Positions 21,235 to 31,760 of a DNA stretch of 64,000 bases are shown here, piece by piece. This stretch comes from Lycium barbarum (lineage: Eukaryota; Streptophyta; Magnoliopsida; Solanales; Solanaceae). The notes beneath the pieces were generated by a model. The model saw only the letters and a program-made list of their open reading frames with translations, did not search any database and was not told where the DNA came from. Made by a program: the position numbers and the translations under genes. Location: NCBI RefSeq assembly GCF_019175385.1, contig NC_083345.1, positions 111,772,480-111,836,479 of the forward strand. The letters are read 5' to 3'. Each line of letters starts with the position of its first letter. Positions within the stretch are counted from its first letter, which is position 1.

Positions 21235-23892
21235 CTAGGCTTTGAAAGTTCCAAGTGCAGCGGAATTATTCCCAGAAATAATAAGATCATCAACATAAAC
21301 CAAGATATTAATCTGAATATTCCCTCTAATAAATGTAAAAAGAGAATAATCAGAATAAGATTGAAGGAAACCGTACCTTTTCAAAGCAGTGACCAATTTT
21401 GCAAACCAACATCTAGGGGCCTGTTTCAACCCATACAGCAATTTGCGCAAACGACACACCAACGTAGGATCTGGACTTTCAAACCCGGGAGGGAGCTTCA
21501 TATACACCTCCTCATCAAGGTCACCATGTAAAAAGGCATTATGAACATCCATTTGGTGAAGTTCCCAATTTTTGGATGCTGCAATGGCTAGGAAGGCTCG
21601 AACAGTAGTCATCTTGGCGACCGGAGCAAAAGTTTCATTGTAGTCAATCCCCGCTTGTTGATGATTTCGCAACACAACCAAGCGCCATTTGAGCCGTTCC
21701 ACATCTCCATTTGACAAAAACTTGGTCTTGTACACCCACTGATTACCAAGTGCTTTCTTACCCGGAGGAAGATGTTCCAAATTCCATGTACCATTGTCTT
21801 CCAATGCACATATCTCTTCTTTCATTGAATGTCTCCAACCTTCGTGTTTCATGGCTTCTTTGAAGGTCTTAGGATCCTTACCCAAAATAATAGCTGCAAG
21901 AAACTTACTATAATTTACAGAAAAATTGTCACAATTAATATAATGTGCCAAAGGATAGGGAGTACCTGAGGATTGATTGTTAACAGGAGTTGTAGGGAAC
22001 AGACTATTAGCAAAAACTGAGTGTGTCACATAATCACGAAGCACAACAGAGGGAAATTTCTCCCGAAAACCACGCCCCAAGCCACCTTCCACATTCGTGA
22101 CTGGGGTATGGTGTTGCTGCCCCCCCCCCTCGCTGCCAGCGGGCGCTGGGTTCCCAGCGGGCTGTGCAGTGGCTGTTGGCAGCAGCTCAGCCTCGCTGGC
22201 AGCTGGCGCTGGGTTCCCAGCGGGCTGGACAGTGGCCGCTGGCTGCAGCTCGGCCTGGCTGCCAGCAGGCGCTGGTTGGGCAGTGGTTTGCGGCTGCTGC
22301 TCGGCAGCCTCCGAACTATCAATTTCGCCCCCTAATTCATCCCCGTACACCATAAAATCACGATCAATTTCAGCGCCCTCATAAAAAAAACTAGACGAAA
22401 TATTAACATCTTCCGGACAAGCAAAAGGAAACACATCCTCCACAAACTTTACATCACGAGAGACAAAAAATTCCTTCGTATCAAGATCCAACAACCGCCA
22501 CCCCTTCATACCAAATGGATATCCCACAAACAAACACTTTCTGCTCCGACTCGCAAATTTGTCACCCTGAGTTTTTTTATTATGAGCAAAGCACAAACAC
22601 CCAAAAGTACGAATAGCATCAAAAGAAGGAGGTTTATTGAATAAAATTTCAAAAGGTGTTTTATTTTCCAATTTGGGTGTGGGGGTACGATTTATGAGAT
22701 GAGATGCAGCAAGAACACATTCACCCCAGAAAAAAATAGGCAAATTGGCCTGAAATCTGAGAGCCCTCGCAACATTCAACACATGTTTATGCTTCCTCTC
22801 TACCCTCTCATTCTGTTGCGGAGTACCCACACAAGAGGTTTGAAACAAAATACCAGTGGCGGAAAAATAATCGATCAAACAATTAAATTCTGTACCATTA
22901 TCACTTTGTACAACTTTAATTGTTTGATTAAATTGTCGATCAACCATAGCAACAAAAGCCATAAACATCGGAAACACTTCTGTTTTATCAACCAACAAGT
23001 AAATCCAAACAGCTCGGGAAAAATCATCAACAATTGTTAAAAAATAACGAGCTCCACATGACGAAACATGGCGATATGGGCCCCACAAATCACAATGTAT
23101 TTTCTCAAATATTCTAGATGCATTATTATCACTTAAAGAAAATTTGTCTCTAGGATGCTTAGCACGTAAACACACTTCACAATCCTTTGCTAAACTACTC
23201 TTATCACTACTGACATGAGGAAGCAACTTAACTACTCTCTCGGAAGGATGCCCCAATCGTCGATGCCACAATTCCAATGCGGACGTTGCCACGACAGTAG
23301 ACACATGTTGCACCACGTCCGGTTTGCTAAAATAGTATAGTCCGTCCCTCCTAACTCCCGTTCCAATCAGCCCCTTCAGTGGGTCATGAATAGCACACAT
23401 ATAAGAATTAAAAGAGACAATAGTATGTAAATTATCAGTAAGTTGGGGGACGGAGAGTAAGTTGCAACGTAAATAAGACACATAAAGGACATGATGTAAG
23501 GTGATTTTATCTAACAGTCGAACAGAACCTTCAAAAGAAGCAAGCACCTTTTCACCATTAGGAAAACCAATAGGACAATCAATAGTATGGACATCAAACA
23601 ACCAAGATTTCTCACCGGTAACATGATGAGTAGCACCAGTGTCAATAATCCAAGAAAAAACATCAAACTTACCATTCAAGCAATTTTCGGAAATTGTAGC
23701 ATTACCAAAAAATCCCGTAATAGCCTTCCATTGATCGGAAGTAAAGTGCTGACCGACGGCAGCGTTATTTGATGCGCCCTTGAAACGAGTAGGCGTGATA
23801 TAGTCCCCGGGTCGGTCTTGAGGACCGAGAAAATAGGGAGAATTAGACTCAATTTTGGGTGGTGGTGGAGGAGGTACGGCGTCACCGGCCAT
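21235..23892 (-). CDS. copia polyprotein, gag-deleted, pol to RT
   Basis: 885 codons from an ATG 48 bases inside the 5' LTR. Residues 1-37 are the normal gag start (NSPYFLGPQDRPGDYITPTR). The frame then passes directly to sequence that normally precedes protease, so the UBN2 gag core and the zinc knuckle are missing, in frame. Protease DTGATHHV is at about 84-91; GAG-pre-integrase LWHRRLGHPSERVVKLL and the integrase core (DLWGPYRHVS, VVQSDNGTEF, GTPQQNERVERKHKH) follow. A proline/alanine/glutamine-rich linker separates integrase from RT (GNQWVYKTKF, MDVHNAFLHGDL, YGLKQAPRCW, YVDD at 866-869). A TAG ends it 16 codons after YVDD. All catalytic motifs up to there look intact. Confidence 0.9.
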   Translation of the reverse strand: MAGDAVPPPPPPKIESNSPYFLGPQDRPGDYITPTRFKGASNNAAVGQHFTSDQWKAITGFFGNATISENCLNGKFDVFSWIIDTGATHHVTGEKSWLFDVHTIDCPIGFPNGEKVLASFEGSVRLLDKITLHHVLYVSYLRCNLLSVPQLTDNLHTIVSFNSYMCAIHDPLKGLIGTGVRRDGLYYFSKPDVVQHVSTVVATSALELWHRRLGHPSERVVKLLPHVSSDKSSLAKDCEVCLRAKHPRDKFSLSDNNASRIFEKIHCDLWGPYRHVSSCGARYFLTIVDDFSRAVWIYLLVDKTEVFPMFMAFVAMVDRQFNQTIKVVQSDNGTEFNCLIDYFSATGILFQTSCVGTPQQNERVERKHKHVLNVARALRFQANLPIFFWGECVLAASHLINRTPTPKLENKTPFEILFNKPPSFDAIRTFGCLCFAHNKKTQGDKFASRSRKCLFVGYPFGMKGWRLLDLDTKEFFVSRDVKFVEDVFPFACPEDVNISSSFFYEGAEIDRDFMVYGDELGGEIDSSEAAEQQPQTTAQPAPAGSQAELQPAATVQPAGNPAPAASEAELLPTATAQPAGNPAPAGSEGGGQQHHTPVTNVEGGLGRGFREKFPSVVLRDYVTHSVFANSLFPTTPVNNQSSGTPYPLAHYINCDNFSVNYSKFLAAIILGKDPKTFKEAMKHEGWRHSMKEEICALEDNGTWNLEHLPPGKKALGNQWVYKTKFLSNGDVERLKWRLVVLRNHQQAGIDYNETFAPVAKMTTVRAFLAIAASKNWELHQMDVHNAFLHGDLDEEVYMKLPPGFESPDPTLVCRLRKLLYGLKQAPRCWFAKLVTALKRYGFLQSYSDYSLFTFIRGNIQINILVYVDDLIISGNNSAALGTFKA
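22125..22320 (-). repeat. In-frame Pro/Ala tandem repeat in the copia polyprotein
   Basis: About three diverged units of roughly 60-66 bp encode repeats of the type QPAGNPAPA-(G/A)SEAEL between integrase and RT. It is GC-rich against AT-rich surroundings and includes a 10-base C run on the plus strand near 22122. Confidence 0.75.
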
Positions 23893-23929
23893 GGAAATTT
23901 ACGATGAAGAGATGAAAAAAAACGTGTGG

Positions 23930-23939
23930 CCTGATACCA
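23930..23939 (-). promoter_or_regulatory. Primer binding site (minus strand)
   Basis: Minus strand reads tggtatcagg directly after the 5' LTR end, matching the start of the initiator-methionine tRNA site. Confidence 0.8.
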
Positions 23940-24137
23940 TGTAGAAATTATACAATCTTGACTTGTTCCATTCATTCACCAAGAGAGAATATATATAGGA
24001 TACAATCTTGAACCCTAGTGAAACAAGGAAACTAAGATCCTAGTGAAACAAGGAAACTAACTAATATATGATAATTATCTCCCTACAAATATGCTACCAA
24101 ATAATATCAAATAATATAAAGATATTATATCGCAATA
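23940..24137 (-). repeat. 5' LTR of the minus-strand copia
   Basis: 198 bp. On the plus strand it runs tgtagaaatt ... tatcgcaata. Nearly identical to 20090-20322 apart from the extra 35-bp unit there. Confidence 0.92.
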
Positions 24138-24142
24138 TAATC

Positions 24143-25932
24143 TCATAGCTTAAACTCACATTAATGATAGAAAACTTTGGGAGGGATATTTCTTGGTGAA
24201 AAAGGCTCTTCGAAAGTTGCAGGATTTATGTCAAATTATGAATGGGGAAATCCTTCCCCAACTTCTATATTCGTTTATGCATTTGTCTTGGCTTGGGGAC
24301 CCTTGTGTGATGCACCACGCTCGCCCTAGGCTATTCTGGAGCCTCCCCCAAGCCTGGGCCATCGGCCCACTATCGCCTCGCATGTGACAAAAAAACCATC
24401 ATTCGGTAAAGCAATTGTAACATTTTGTATCGGACTCAAATAGACGAACGATTTGATGTTCTGTGAACTAGACTTCAACATATACATTTTCCATCCAGAA
24501 AATAGGCAAATATGAGATTCTCCCAAGTCTTGTGCGCCATATGCCTATGTATTCTAGAATTCGTTGTTTTGTGGCGCTCTGGCTGTGCTCGCCCAACCCT
24601 CCCCTAAGTCCAGAAATGCTAATTTTTCTTCGTTCTTCTTATTTTCAAGTCTCTCCACATCCCCACTAAATTATATGACGTCTCGCACGCCTGTTAGCAC
24701 ATCCATAAAGTGTTCTTAACTCCAAACATACTCTAGAATCATATTCATGCTATATTTTTCATTTTCTAAGTTATAATTAATCTAAAATACATTGAGAAAC
24801 TTACAACGTCTTACAATTAGTATGCAGGGTAAGAGAAAATATAAGGTATAGAAAATTTTGGATTACGTTTAATTCGAAATCCAATTAAAAATCCAAATAT
24901 TTTTAAAATTAAATCTGAAATTAAATTTGTAATCCGAAAATAACCAAAAATATTAAAAAATTAATTTCAATTTTGTTCAAAATATACGCACCCCTATTTT
25001 CTTATGCATTGTAGATTGTACTACACTATAACCGCGGAATTGTCAAAAATAAGGATAGAGGTACCATTTATCTAGAATAGGACTGTCCACCTGCACCTTT
25101 CTCAAGGTGGCAATAAGGCGAGGGAAACTGCTAGGACTACACAATGGTGTGCCCTTTTCTATTCTTTCCTTTTTTCTTTTTCATTTTTCTAGAAAAAAGA
25201 TTCACTTTGAGGTGTGTTTTATAAACTAATTGGTGATAATTCAGGTAGAAAAAATGAATAATTGATAATTGAGGTGCGTTCTGCAAACTAATTGGTGATA
25301 GTTTAGGTAGAAAACTCTCACTCATAATAGTTCAGATAGGCAACTAAAAAAAAGTTATACTTAAGATGTTTTTTTTACCCTTAACCCTGAAAATTATAAA
25401 GAAATTAAGCTGAACTCCTAAAAATGTATATTTGTTCCATCTCCCAAATATTACTACATTCAATCCTCCTTTCTGATCAAGTTTGGCAAGAAACTGAAGA
25501 TTTGATGGAAAGGATACCAAGTATCGTATTATTCATTTCACAGGACTTTAGTTGAACTTGAAATCTTCTTTCTAATGTTTAAATTTAGCGATATTGACTA
25601 AATATACGACAAAAAGCTCTTTTTTTCTCCCAGCTGTGTGTATAAAATTAGAGTATAGAAGCAATATTTTTAGATTTTCTTGGTACTTACGTTTTTGTTT
25701 TATTAAAAATGTACCTAATTGGTTTGACATGGTTCAAGATATGCAATTAATTACACCCTCAGTTTCCATTCCTTACTTGGTCTTGATTGACTTTTATTAA
25801 TTTTGATATTTTCTATGATCAAGAAATACATTCTGTAACTCTCAGACGGTCCATACGACAATAATGCTTTTTTTAAAAATTAATACAGAACACATATAAA
25901 TACACTTTTCACTAAAATGGGCAACCATCAAG
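24143..25932. other. Remainder of the decayed copia LTR, then unassigned intergenic DNA
   Basis: 24143 onward continues the interrupted LTR for an unknown distance. 24297-24620 is a GC-richer stretch (caccacgctcgccctagg ...) resembling a dispersed repeat that I cannot name. Around 25195-25320 two diverged copies of a roughly 70-bp unit (aaactaattggtgata) lie in tandem. No gene was found. Confidence 0.5.
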
Positions 25933-26566
25933 TAAAGGTGGTAACCGGTTTGGCCTTACCGGTTTTAACCGGTAACCGGACCGGTTAAACCGGAACCGGT
26001 AGAACCGGTTAACCGGTTAAACCGGAACTGGAACCGGAACCGGTAGAACCGGTTAACCGGTTCCGGTTAACCGTTTAATGGTTTACCGGTCCGGTTCCAA
26101 TATTTTGGAAACCGGAACCGGTTAAACCGGTAAAACCGGAACCGGACCGGTTAAACCGGTTTAACCGGTAAAACATTTTAAAAAAAAAAAACTAAAGTAT
26201 ATAAGTAATTTATAGTATATATATTAAGTATATATAGTATATATAGTAGATATGTTATACATATATATATATATATATATATAGTATATATATTAAGTTA
26301 TACATATATATACATATATATAGTATATATATTAAGTTATACATATATTTAGTATATAGTACATATATATTAAGTATATATAGTATATATATATATATAG
26401 TATATATATTAAGTTATACATATATATACATATATATAGTATATATATTAAGTTATACATATATTTAGTATATAGTACATATATATTAAGTATATATAGT
26501 ATATATAGTAGATATATATATATATAGTATATATATTAAGTTATATATATATATAGTATATATATA

Positions 26567-26649
<83 letters not shown>

Positions 26650-26941
26650 GTTATACATATATATAAGTATATGTAAGTTATACATATATATGTATACGAA
26701 AAGCACTATTCTGTATTGCTGACTTGCTGTTAGGCTGTTAGTCAGTAAATATTTAAACTTTAATTATAAAGTTGTATAACATATGAAAATATAGCTACAA
26801 TATACAAATAAATACTATAATGTATATATATATATATAATACAAAAAATTAAAAAAAAAATAGATTTTAACCACTCCAAACCGGACCGGTTTCGGTTTTT
26901 TAACCGGAACCAGTTCCGGTTCCAACCGGTTGCCACCTTTA
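25933..26941. mobile_element. hAT foldback element rich in ACCGGTT
   Basis: 1,009 bp with inverted ends TAAAGGTGGTAACCGG / CCGGTTGCCACCTTTA and perfect octamer duplications ccatcaag (25925-25932 and 26942-26949). The left 240 bp is a dense array of aaccggt/accggtt words that can pair with itself, and a shorter one lies at the right end. The core is almost pure AT. There is no transposase, and the 62-codon minus-strand frame here is chance. Confidence 0.85.
26281..26646. repeat. AT-rich tandem repeats in the hAT core
   Basis: A 116-bp unit of tatatattaagttataca-type sequence occurs twice in tandem from 26281 (second copy from about 26397). It is followed by an (AT)n run of about 77 bases at 26570-26646. 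Replication slippage or assembly collapse is likely here. Confidence 0.75.
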
Positions 26942-27021
26942 CCATCAAGTACTACTGAATGTTTCCTGAATCTGAGTGAAAGTAACTAATATTATTAGTC
27001 CTGTATGACATAATTGGGATA
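26925..27021. repeat. Flank duplicated at 31383-31479, copy 1
   Basis: The last 17 bases of the hAT element plus 80 bp of DNA up to the 5' LTR. The same 97 bases occur, apparently unchanged, in front of the second LTR at 31383-31479. Confidence 0.9.
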
Positions 27022-27297
27022 TGTTATGAAATATATTATGGATGTCTAATACACAAATATAATGCTTCTCCTCCACCATCTTAATGGTTCCTCCATTTTC
27101 CTCCACCATCTTAATGGTTCCTCCATTTTCTCATATATTGAATGCATATGTAGCACTATAAATAGAGGCATAAGTTTTCATATGAAATACACTTGAAACA
27201 CATTTTGGAAGAATAATAAAATCTCTCCTCTTTGTCACTCTATGTTTATAGTTTTCATCCTTTAATATTATTACTCTTTTAGCTTCATTTTATAACA
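27022..27297 (+). repeat. 5' LTR (copia, 27 kb)
   Basis: 276 bp, TGTTATG...TATAACA. Contains two tandem 30-bp units (cctccaccatcttaatggtt...) at about 27069-27130 and a TATA-like ctataaatagagg at about 27159. Differs from the second LTR at one base (27211 G against 31669 T). Confidence 0.92.
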
Positions 27298-27377
27298 CGT
27301 TATCAGCACGAGACTCTGCCGTTCCGAGCAAATACTTTAAAGCCTCGAAGGTATTGATTTTCTATCTTTCTTTACTA

Positions 27378-28388
27378 ATGGCAAATCTTACCAAACGTGA
27401 ATTTGTAGCTTTAGATATATCCGGCAATACCTATATGTCTTGGATTCTTGACGCCGAAATTCACCTTAATGCGATGGGTCTGGCAGACACCATCAAAGAT
27501 AAAAATGAGGCATCAAACCAAGACCATGCCAAGGCTATGATATTCCTCCGCCATCACCTTGATGAGGACTTGAAAATGGAATATCTCACTGTTAAAGATC
27601 CTCTTACTCTGTGGAATAATTTAAAAGACAGATATGACCACCTGAAGATGGTCATACTTCCACAAACACGTTTTGATTGGCTCCATTTAAGGCTACAAGA
27701 TTTTAAATCTATTAAAGCATATAATTCTGCCATGTTTAAAATTATTTCTGAGTTGAAATTATGTGGTGAAAATATCACTGATCATGATATGCTGGAGAAA
27801 ACATTCTCCACTTTTCCTGCCTCGAGTATGCTCCTGCAGCAGCAATACCGAGAAATGAAGTTCAAGAAATATTCTGATCTAATCGCACATCTTCTAGTGG
27901 CTGAACAACATAATGAATTATTAATGAAAAATCATGAAAGCCGACCCACTGGTACTGCCCCATTCCCTGAAGTGAATGAGACAAATTTTCGTCATTCTAG
28001 GCGTGAAAGAGGTTGTGGCCCCAGTCGTGGTCATGGTCGTGGTCGAGGAAAGAATTTTAATCATGATTCTCGTCTTGCACCAAATAATATCCTTCACCAC
28101 CAGCAGTGTAAAAGGAAGGATGAAAAGCATAAAGCTGTGCAAAAGAAAAATTCATAAAATAAATGCTTCCGATGTGGAGGAAAGGGGCACTGGTCACGTA
28201 CCTGTCGTACGCCAAAACACCTAGTTGATTTGTATCAAGCCTCTCTCAAAAGGGCAGAAAAGGATGCCGAAGCAAATTTTATTTCTGAAAATAATGTTGA
28301 GCCCATGCATCTAGATGTGGCAGATTTCTTTGAACTCCCTGAAGGGAAAATAGATCATTTGATCGGTGATGGATCTGTAAAAACTTAG
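27378..28388 (+). pseudogene. copia gag with one stop
   Basis: From MANLTKREFVALDISGNTYM, typical of this copia family's gag, through LTLWNNLKDRYDHLK and an arginine/glycine-rich stretch (GRGRGKNF). A TAA at 28156-28158 interrupts the frame. The same frame continues with a zinc knuckle CFRCGGKGHWSRTC and LDVADFFELPEGKIDHLIG to a natural stop at 28386-28388. Gag forms the particle and binds RNA. A single nonsense codon removes the knuckle. The start at 27378 matches the start of the sister element's gag; the ATG 8 codons upstream is unlikely. Confidence 0.85.
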
Positions 28389-28517
28389 ATATTTCATACG
28401 TGTCGTTTGTATGTGGTTATGTTTCCATGTTTATATAATAAAATGTGTGTAATGCTTTGTCTAATCATAATATCTACTTCGATATTCACTTATCTATTAT
28501 TTCATTTTGAAGAATCT

Positions 28518-31416
28518 ATGGAAATTCCTCAAATTTTATTTGGATCAATGACCAATCATGAAGATATTTGTGTGATTGATAGTGGAACAACGCATGCCAT
28601 ATTCAAAGATGAGAAATACTTTTCTCACTTGCGTAGAAAAAGGGGAAATATTAATACAATTTCTGGCAATTCGAAATTGATTGAAGGCTCCGGAAGAGCT
28701 ACTATATTTCTGACTAAGGGGACGAAACTTGTTATAGAAGATGCATTATTCTCTTCTAAATCCCCAAGAAACTTGTTAAGTTTCAAAGATATCCGTCGTA
28801 ATGGATATCACGCTGAGACATTAAACGAAATAAATGATGAATATCTTGCCATTACAAAGAATGTCTCCGGCCAGAAATATGTTTTAGAGAAATTGCCAAC
28901 TTTGTCTTCTGGTCTGTATTATTCAAAAATTAATACAATTGAAGCACACTCGATCGTAAACCAGACGTTTAATGATTCAAGTACTTTTATGCTTTGGCAT
29001 GACCGAATAGGTCACCCTGGATCAATAATGATGAGACGAATTATTGAAAATTCAAATGGGCATCCACTTAAGAACCTGAAGATTCTTGAAAGTGGTGAAT
29101 TTTCATGTGCTGCTTGTTATTAGGGTAAATTGATAGCTAAGTCATCACCAATGAAATTTGACATTGAATCTCCTACTTTTCTAGAACGTATACATGGGGA
29201 TATATGTGGACCTATTCATCCACCTCGTGGGTCATTCAGATATTTTATGGTCCTAATAGACGCATCTTCAAGATGGTCTTATGTGTGCCTCTTATCTTCT
29301 CGCAACCCGGCGTTTGCGAAATTATTGGCACAAATAATACGCTTAAGGGCACAGTGTCCAGATTATCCCATTAAGGCTATACGCCTCGATAATGCCGGAG
29401 AATTTACGTCTCAATCTTTTGATGATTATTGTTTATCAGTTGGGATAAAAGTTGAACATCCTGTAGCACATGTTCATACCCAAAATGGCCTTGCTGAGTC
29501 ATTTATTAAACGACTACAATTGATAGCAAGACCACTGCTTATGAAAACACGGTTACCCACTACCGTCTGGGGATATGCTATCTTACATGCAGCATCTCTT
29601 ATTCGTCTCAGGCCGACTCATTATAATAAATACTCCCTGTCACAATTAGTATTTGGTCATGAACCAAATATTGCTCATCTCCGAATCTTTGGCTGTGCTG
29701 TATATGTGCCTGTAGTACCACCACAACGTACTAAGATGGGCTCCCAAAGAAGGTTAGGGATATATGTTGGGTTTGAATCACCCTCTATTATTCGCTATCT
29801 TGAGCCATTGACGGGAGATTTATTCACTGCCCGATTTGCAGATTGTCGATTTGATGAAACAAATTTTCCACAATTAGGGGGAGAGAAAAAAAAATCAAAA
29901 GAGAAATTGCGTGGAAAGTTCCATCGCTATCTCATTTTGATCCACGTGCCCCCATATGTGAACAGGAAATCCAGAAGATCGTTCACTTGCAAAAAATAGC
30001 AAATCAAATGCCAGACACATTTACTGATTTGAAAAGGATAACTAAGTCACATATCTCTACAGAGAATGTGCCTATCCGAATTGATGTCCCAAAGGGACAA
30101 TCTACTAGTGTCATAGCCTCTGAATCTCATATACGCCTGAAGCGTGGTAGGCCATTGGGTTCTAAGGATAAAAATCCTAGAAAACAAACACGAAAAATGA
30201 TCAAAATGACACTACGAAAGAATATCATGAAGATATTCAAGGTCTTACTAATCCTGATACTCCTGAAGATATTAGGGAACTCGAGACTCAAGCAAATAAA
30301 GAACTATCATTGAGTTCTTCGGGTGATGGGATAAATTTGAATCGATCGAAGATTATGGTGGATAATGTTTTTGCATATAATGTTGCCCTAAATATTATGA
30401 AAGACATTGACGATCAGGAACCTCAATCTGTCGAAGAATGTCGACGAAGATATGATTGGCCAAAATGGAAAGAGGTAGTTCAATCAGAATTGAATTCACT
30501 TGCCAAACGTGAGGTTTTTGGACCTGTAGTACAAACGCCTAATGGTGTAAAACCAATTGGCCATAAATGGGTTTTTGTGCGAAAAAGGAATGAGAGAAAT
30601 GAAATTGTGAGATACAAGGCACGCCTTGTTGCACAAGGATTCTCTCAACGACCCGATATCGACTATGAAGAAACATATTCACCAGTTATGGATGGCATAA
30701 CATTTTGATATCTCATCAGTTTAGCTGTACATGAAAACCTTGAAATACATCTGATGGATGTGGTTACAACTTACCTTTATGGCTCACTTGATAATGAAGT
30801 CTATATGAAAATTCCTGAAGGATTTAAAATTCCTGAAGCAATTAACTCAAAGTCTCGGGAGATGTATTCAATCAGATTACAAAGATCGTTGTATGGTCTA
30901 AAACAATCAGGGCGCATGTGGTACAATCGCCTCAGTGAGGACTTGGTAAAAGAAGGTTATATAAATGATGCCATTTGTCTATGTGTTTTTATTAAGAAAG
31001 CAAAATCAAAGTTCGTTATAATCGTTGTTTATGTTGATGACATAAACCTAATTGGAACTCCAGAAGAGCTCCAAAAGGCGATTGAATATTTAAAGAAAGA
31101 ATTTGAGATGAAAGATCTGGGAAAAGCAAAACTTTGTCTTGGTTTGCAGATTGAACATTTGACAGATGGGATCCTTATCCATCAATCTGCTTATACCGAA
31201 AAGGTTTTAAAAAGATTTTACATGGACAATGCGCATCCTTTAAGTACTCTAGTGGTTGTTCGCTCACTTGAAGTGAGTAAAGATCTGTTCCGACCTCAAG
31301 AAGAAAATAAAGAGCTTCTTGGTCCTGAAGTACCATATCTTAGTGCAATTGGTGCACTTATGTATCTTGCTAACGCTACAAGACCGGTTGCCACCTTTAC
31401 CATCAAGTACTACTGA
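28518..31416 (+). pseudogene. copia pol, broken, RNase H lost
   Basis: Protease (ICVIDSGTTHAIFKDEKYF), GAG-pre-integrase (LWHDRIGHPGSIMMRRI), a stop at about 29121, then integrase (IHGDICGPIHPP, IRLDNAGEF, HTQNGLAESFIKR). A frameshift falls at or near the nine-A run around 29886-29894 and a second frameshift at about 30200-30300. RT follows (GHKWVFVRKRN, YKARLVAQGFSQRP), a stop at about 30706, then LYGSLDNEVYMKIPEGF, YGLKQSGRMWYNRL and YVDDINLIG. The sequence diverges to non-pol at 31383. At least two stops and two frameshifts, plus complete loss of RNase H. Confidence 0.87.
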
Positions 31417-31479
31417 ATGTTTCCTGAATCTGAGTGAAAGTAACTAATATTATTAGTCCTGTATGACATAATTGGGATA
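31383..31479. repeat. Flank duplicated from 26925-27021, copy 2
   Basis: Begins accggttgccacctttacca, the end of the hAT element, fused into the copia RT reading frame. Continues 80 bp to the second LTR. Confidence 0.9.
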
Positions 31480-31755
31480 TGTTATGAAATATATTATGGA
31501 TGTCTAATACACAAATATAATGCTTCTCCTCCACCATCTTAATGGTTCCTCCATTTTCCTCCACCATCTTAATGGTTCCTCCATTTTCTCATATATTGAA
31601 TGCATATGTAGCACTATAAATAGAGGCATAAGTTTTCATATGAAATACACTTGAAACACATTTTGGAATAATAATAAAATCTCTCCTCTTTGTCACTCTA
31701 TGTTTATAGTTTTCATCCTTTAATATTATTACTCTTTTAGCTTCATTTTATAACA
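31480..31755 (+). repeat. Second LTR, solo-LTR-like junction
   Basis: 276 bp, one difference from the 5' LTR. It is flanked on both sides by ggata (31475-31479 and 31756-31760), as a solo LTR would be, and it is not preceded by a polypurine tract. Confidence 0.9.
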
Positions 31756-31760
31756 GGATA

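Larger units (their letters stand above)
20090..24137 (-). mobile_element. Young copia retrotransposon, minus strand, gag-deleted
   Basis: 4,048 bp with LTRs at both ends and perfect 5-bp duplications taatc (20085-20089 and 24138-24142). On the minus strand the order is 5' LTR, primer site, one long open frame of 885 codons, a single stop, a 297-codon frame, a purine tract and the 3' LTR. LTRs differ at about 4 positions apart from one tandem duplication, so it inserted rather recently. Gag is almost absent, so it probably depended on another element's particle. Confidence 0.93.
27022..31755 (+). mobile_element. copia retrotransposon with rearranged 3' end
   Basis: LTRs at 27022-27297 and 31480-31755, with duplications ggata at 27017-27021 and 31756-31760. 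Gag and pol are recognisable but broken. Pol stops abruptly inside RT at 31383, just after LMYLANATRP. What follows is not RNase H but a second copy of the element's own 5' flank, then an LTR. It belongs to the same family as 38043-44202. Confidence 0.9.

Noticed and set aside
22021..22384. Several plus-strand frames rich in Ala/Gly/Trp
   Set aside because: Antisense shadows of the GC-rich Pro/Ala repeat of the minus-strand copia polyprotein.
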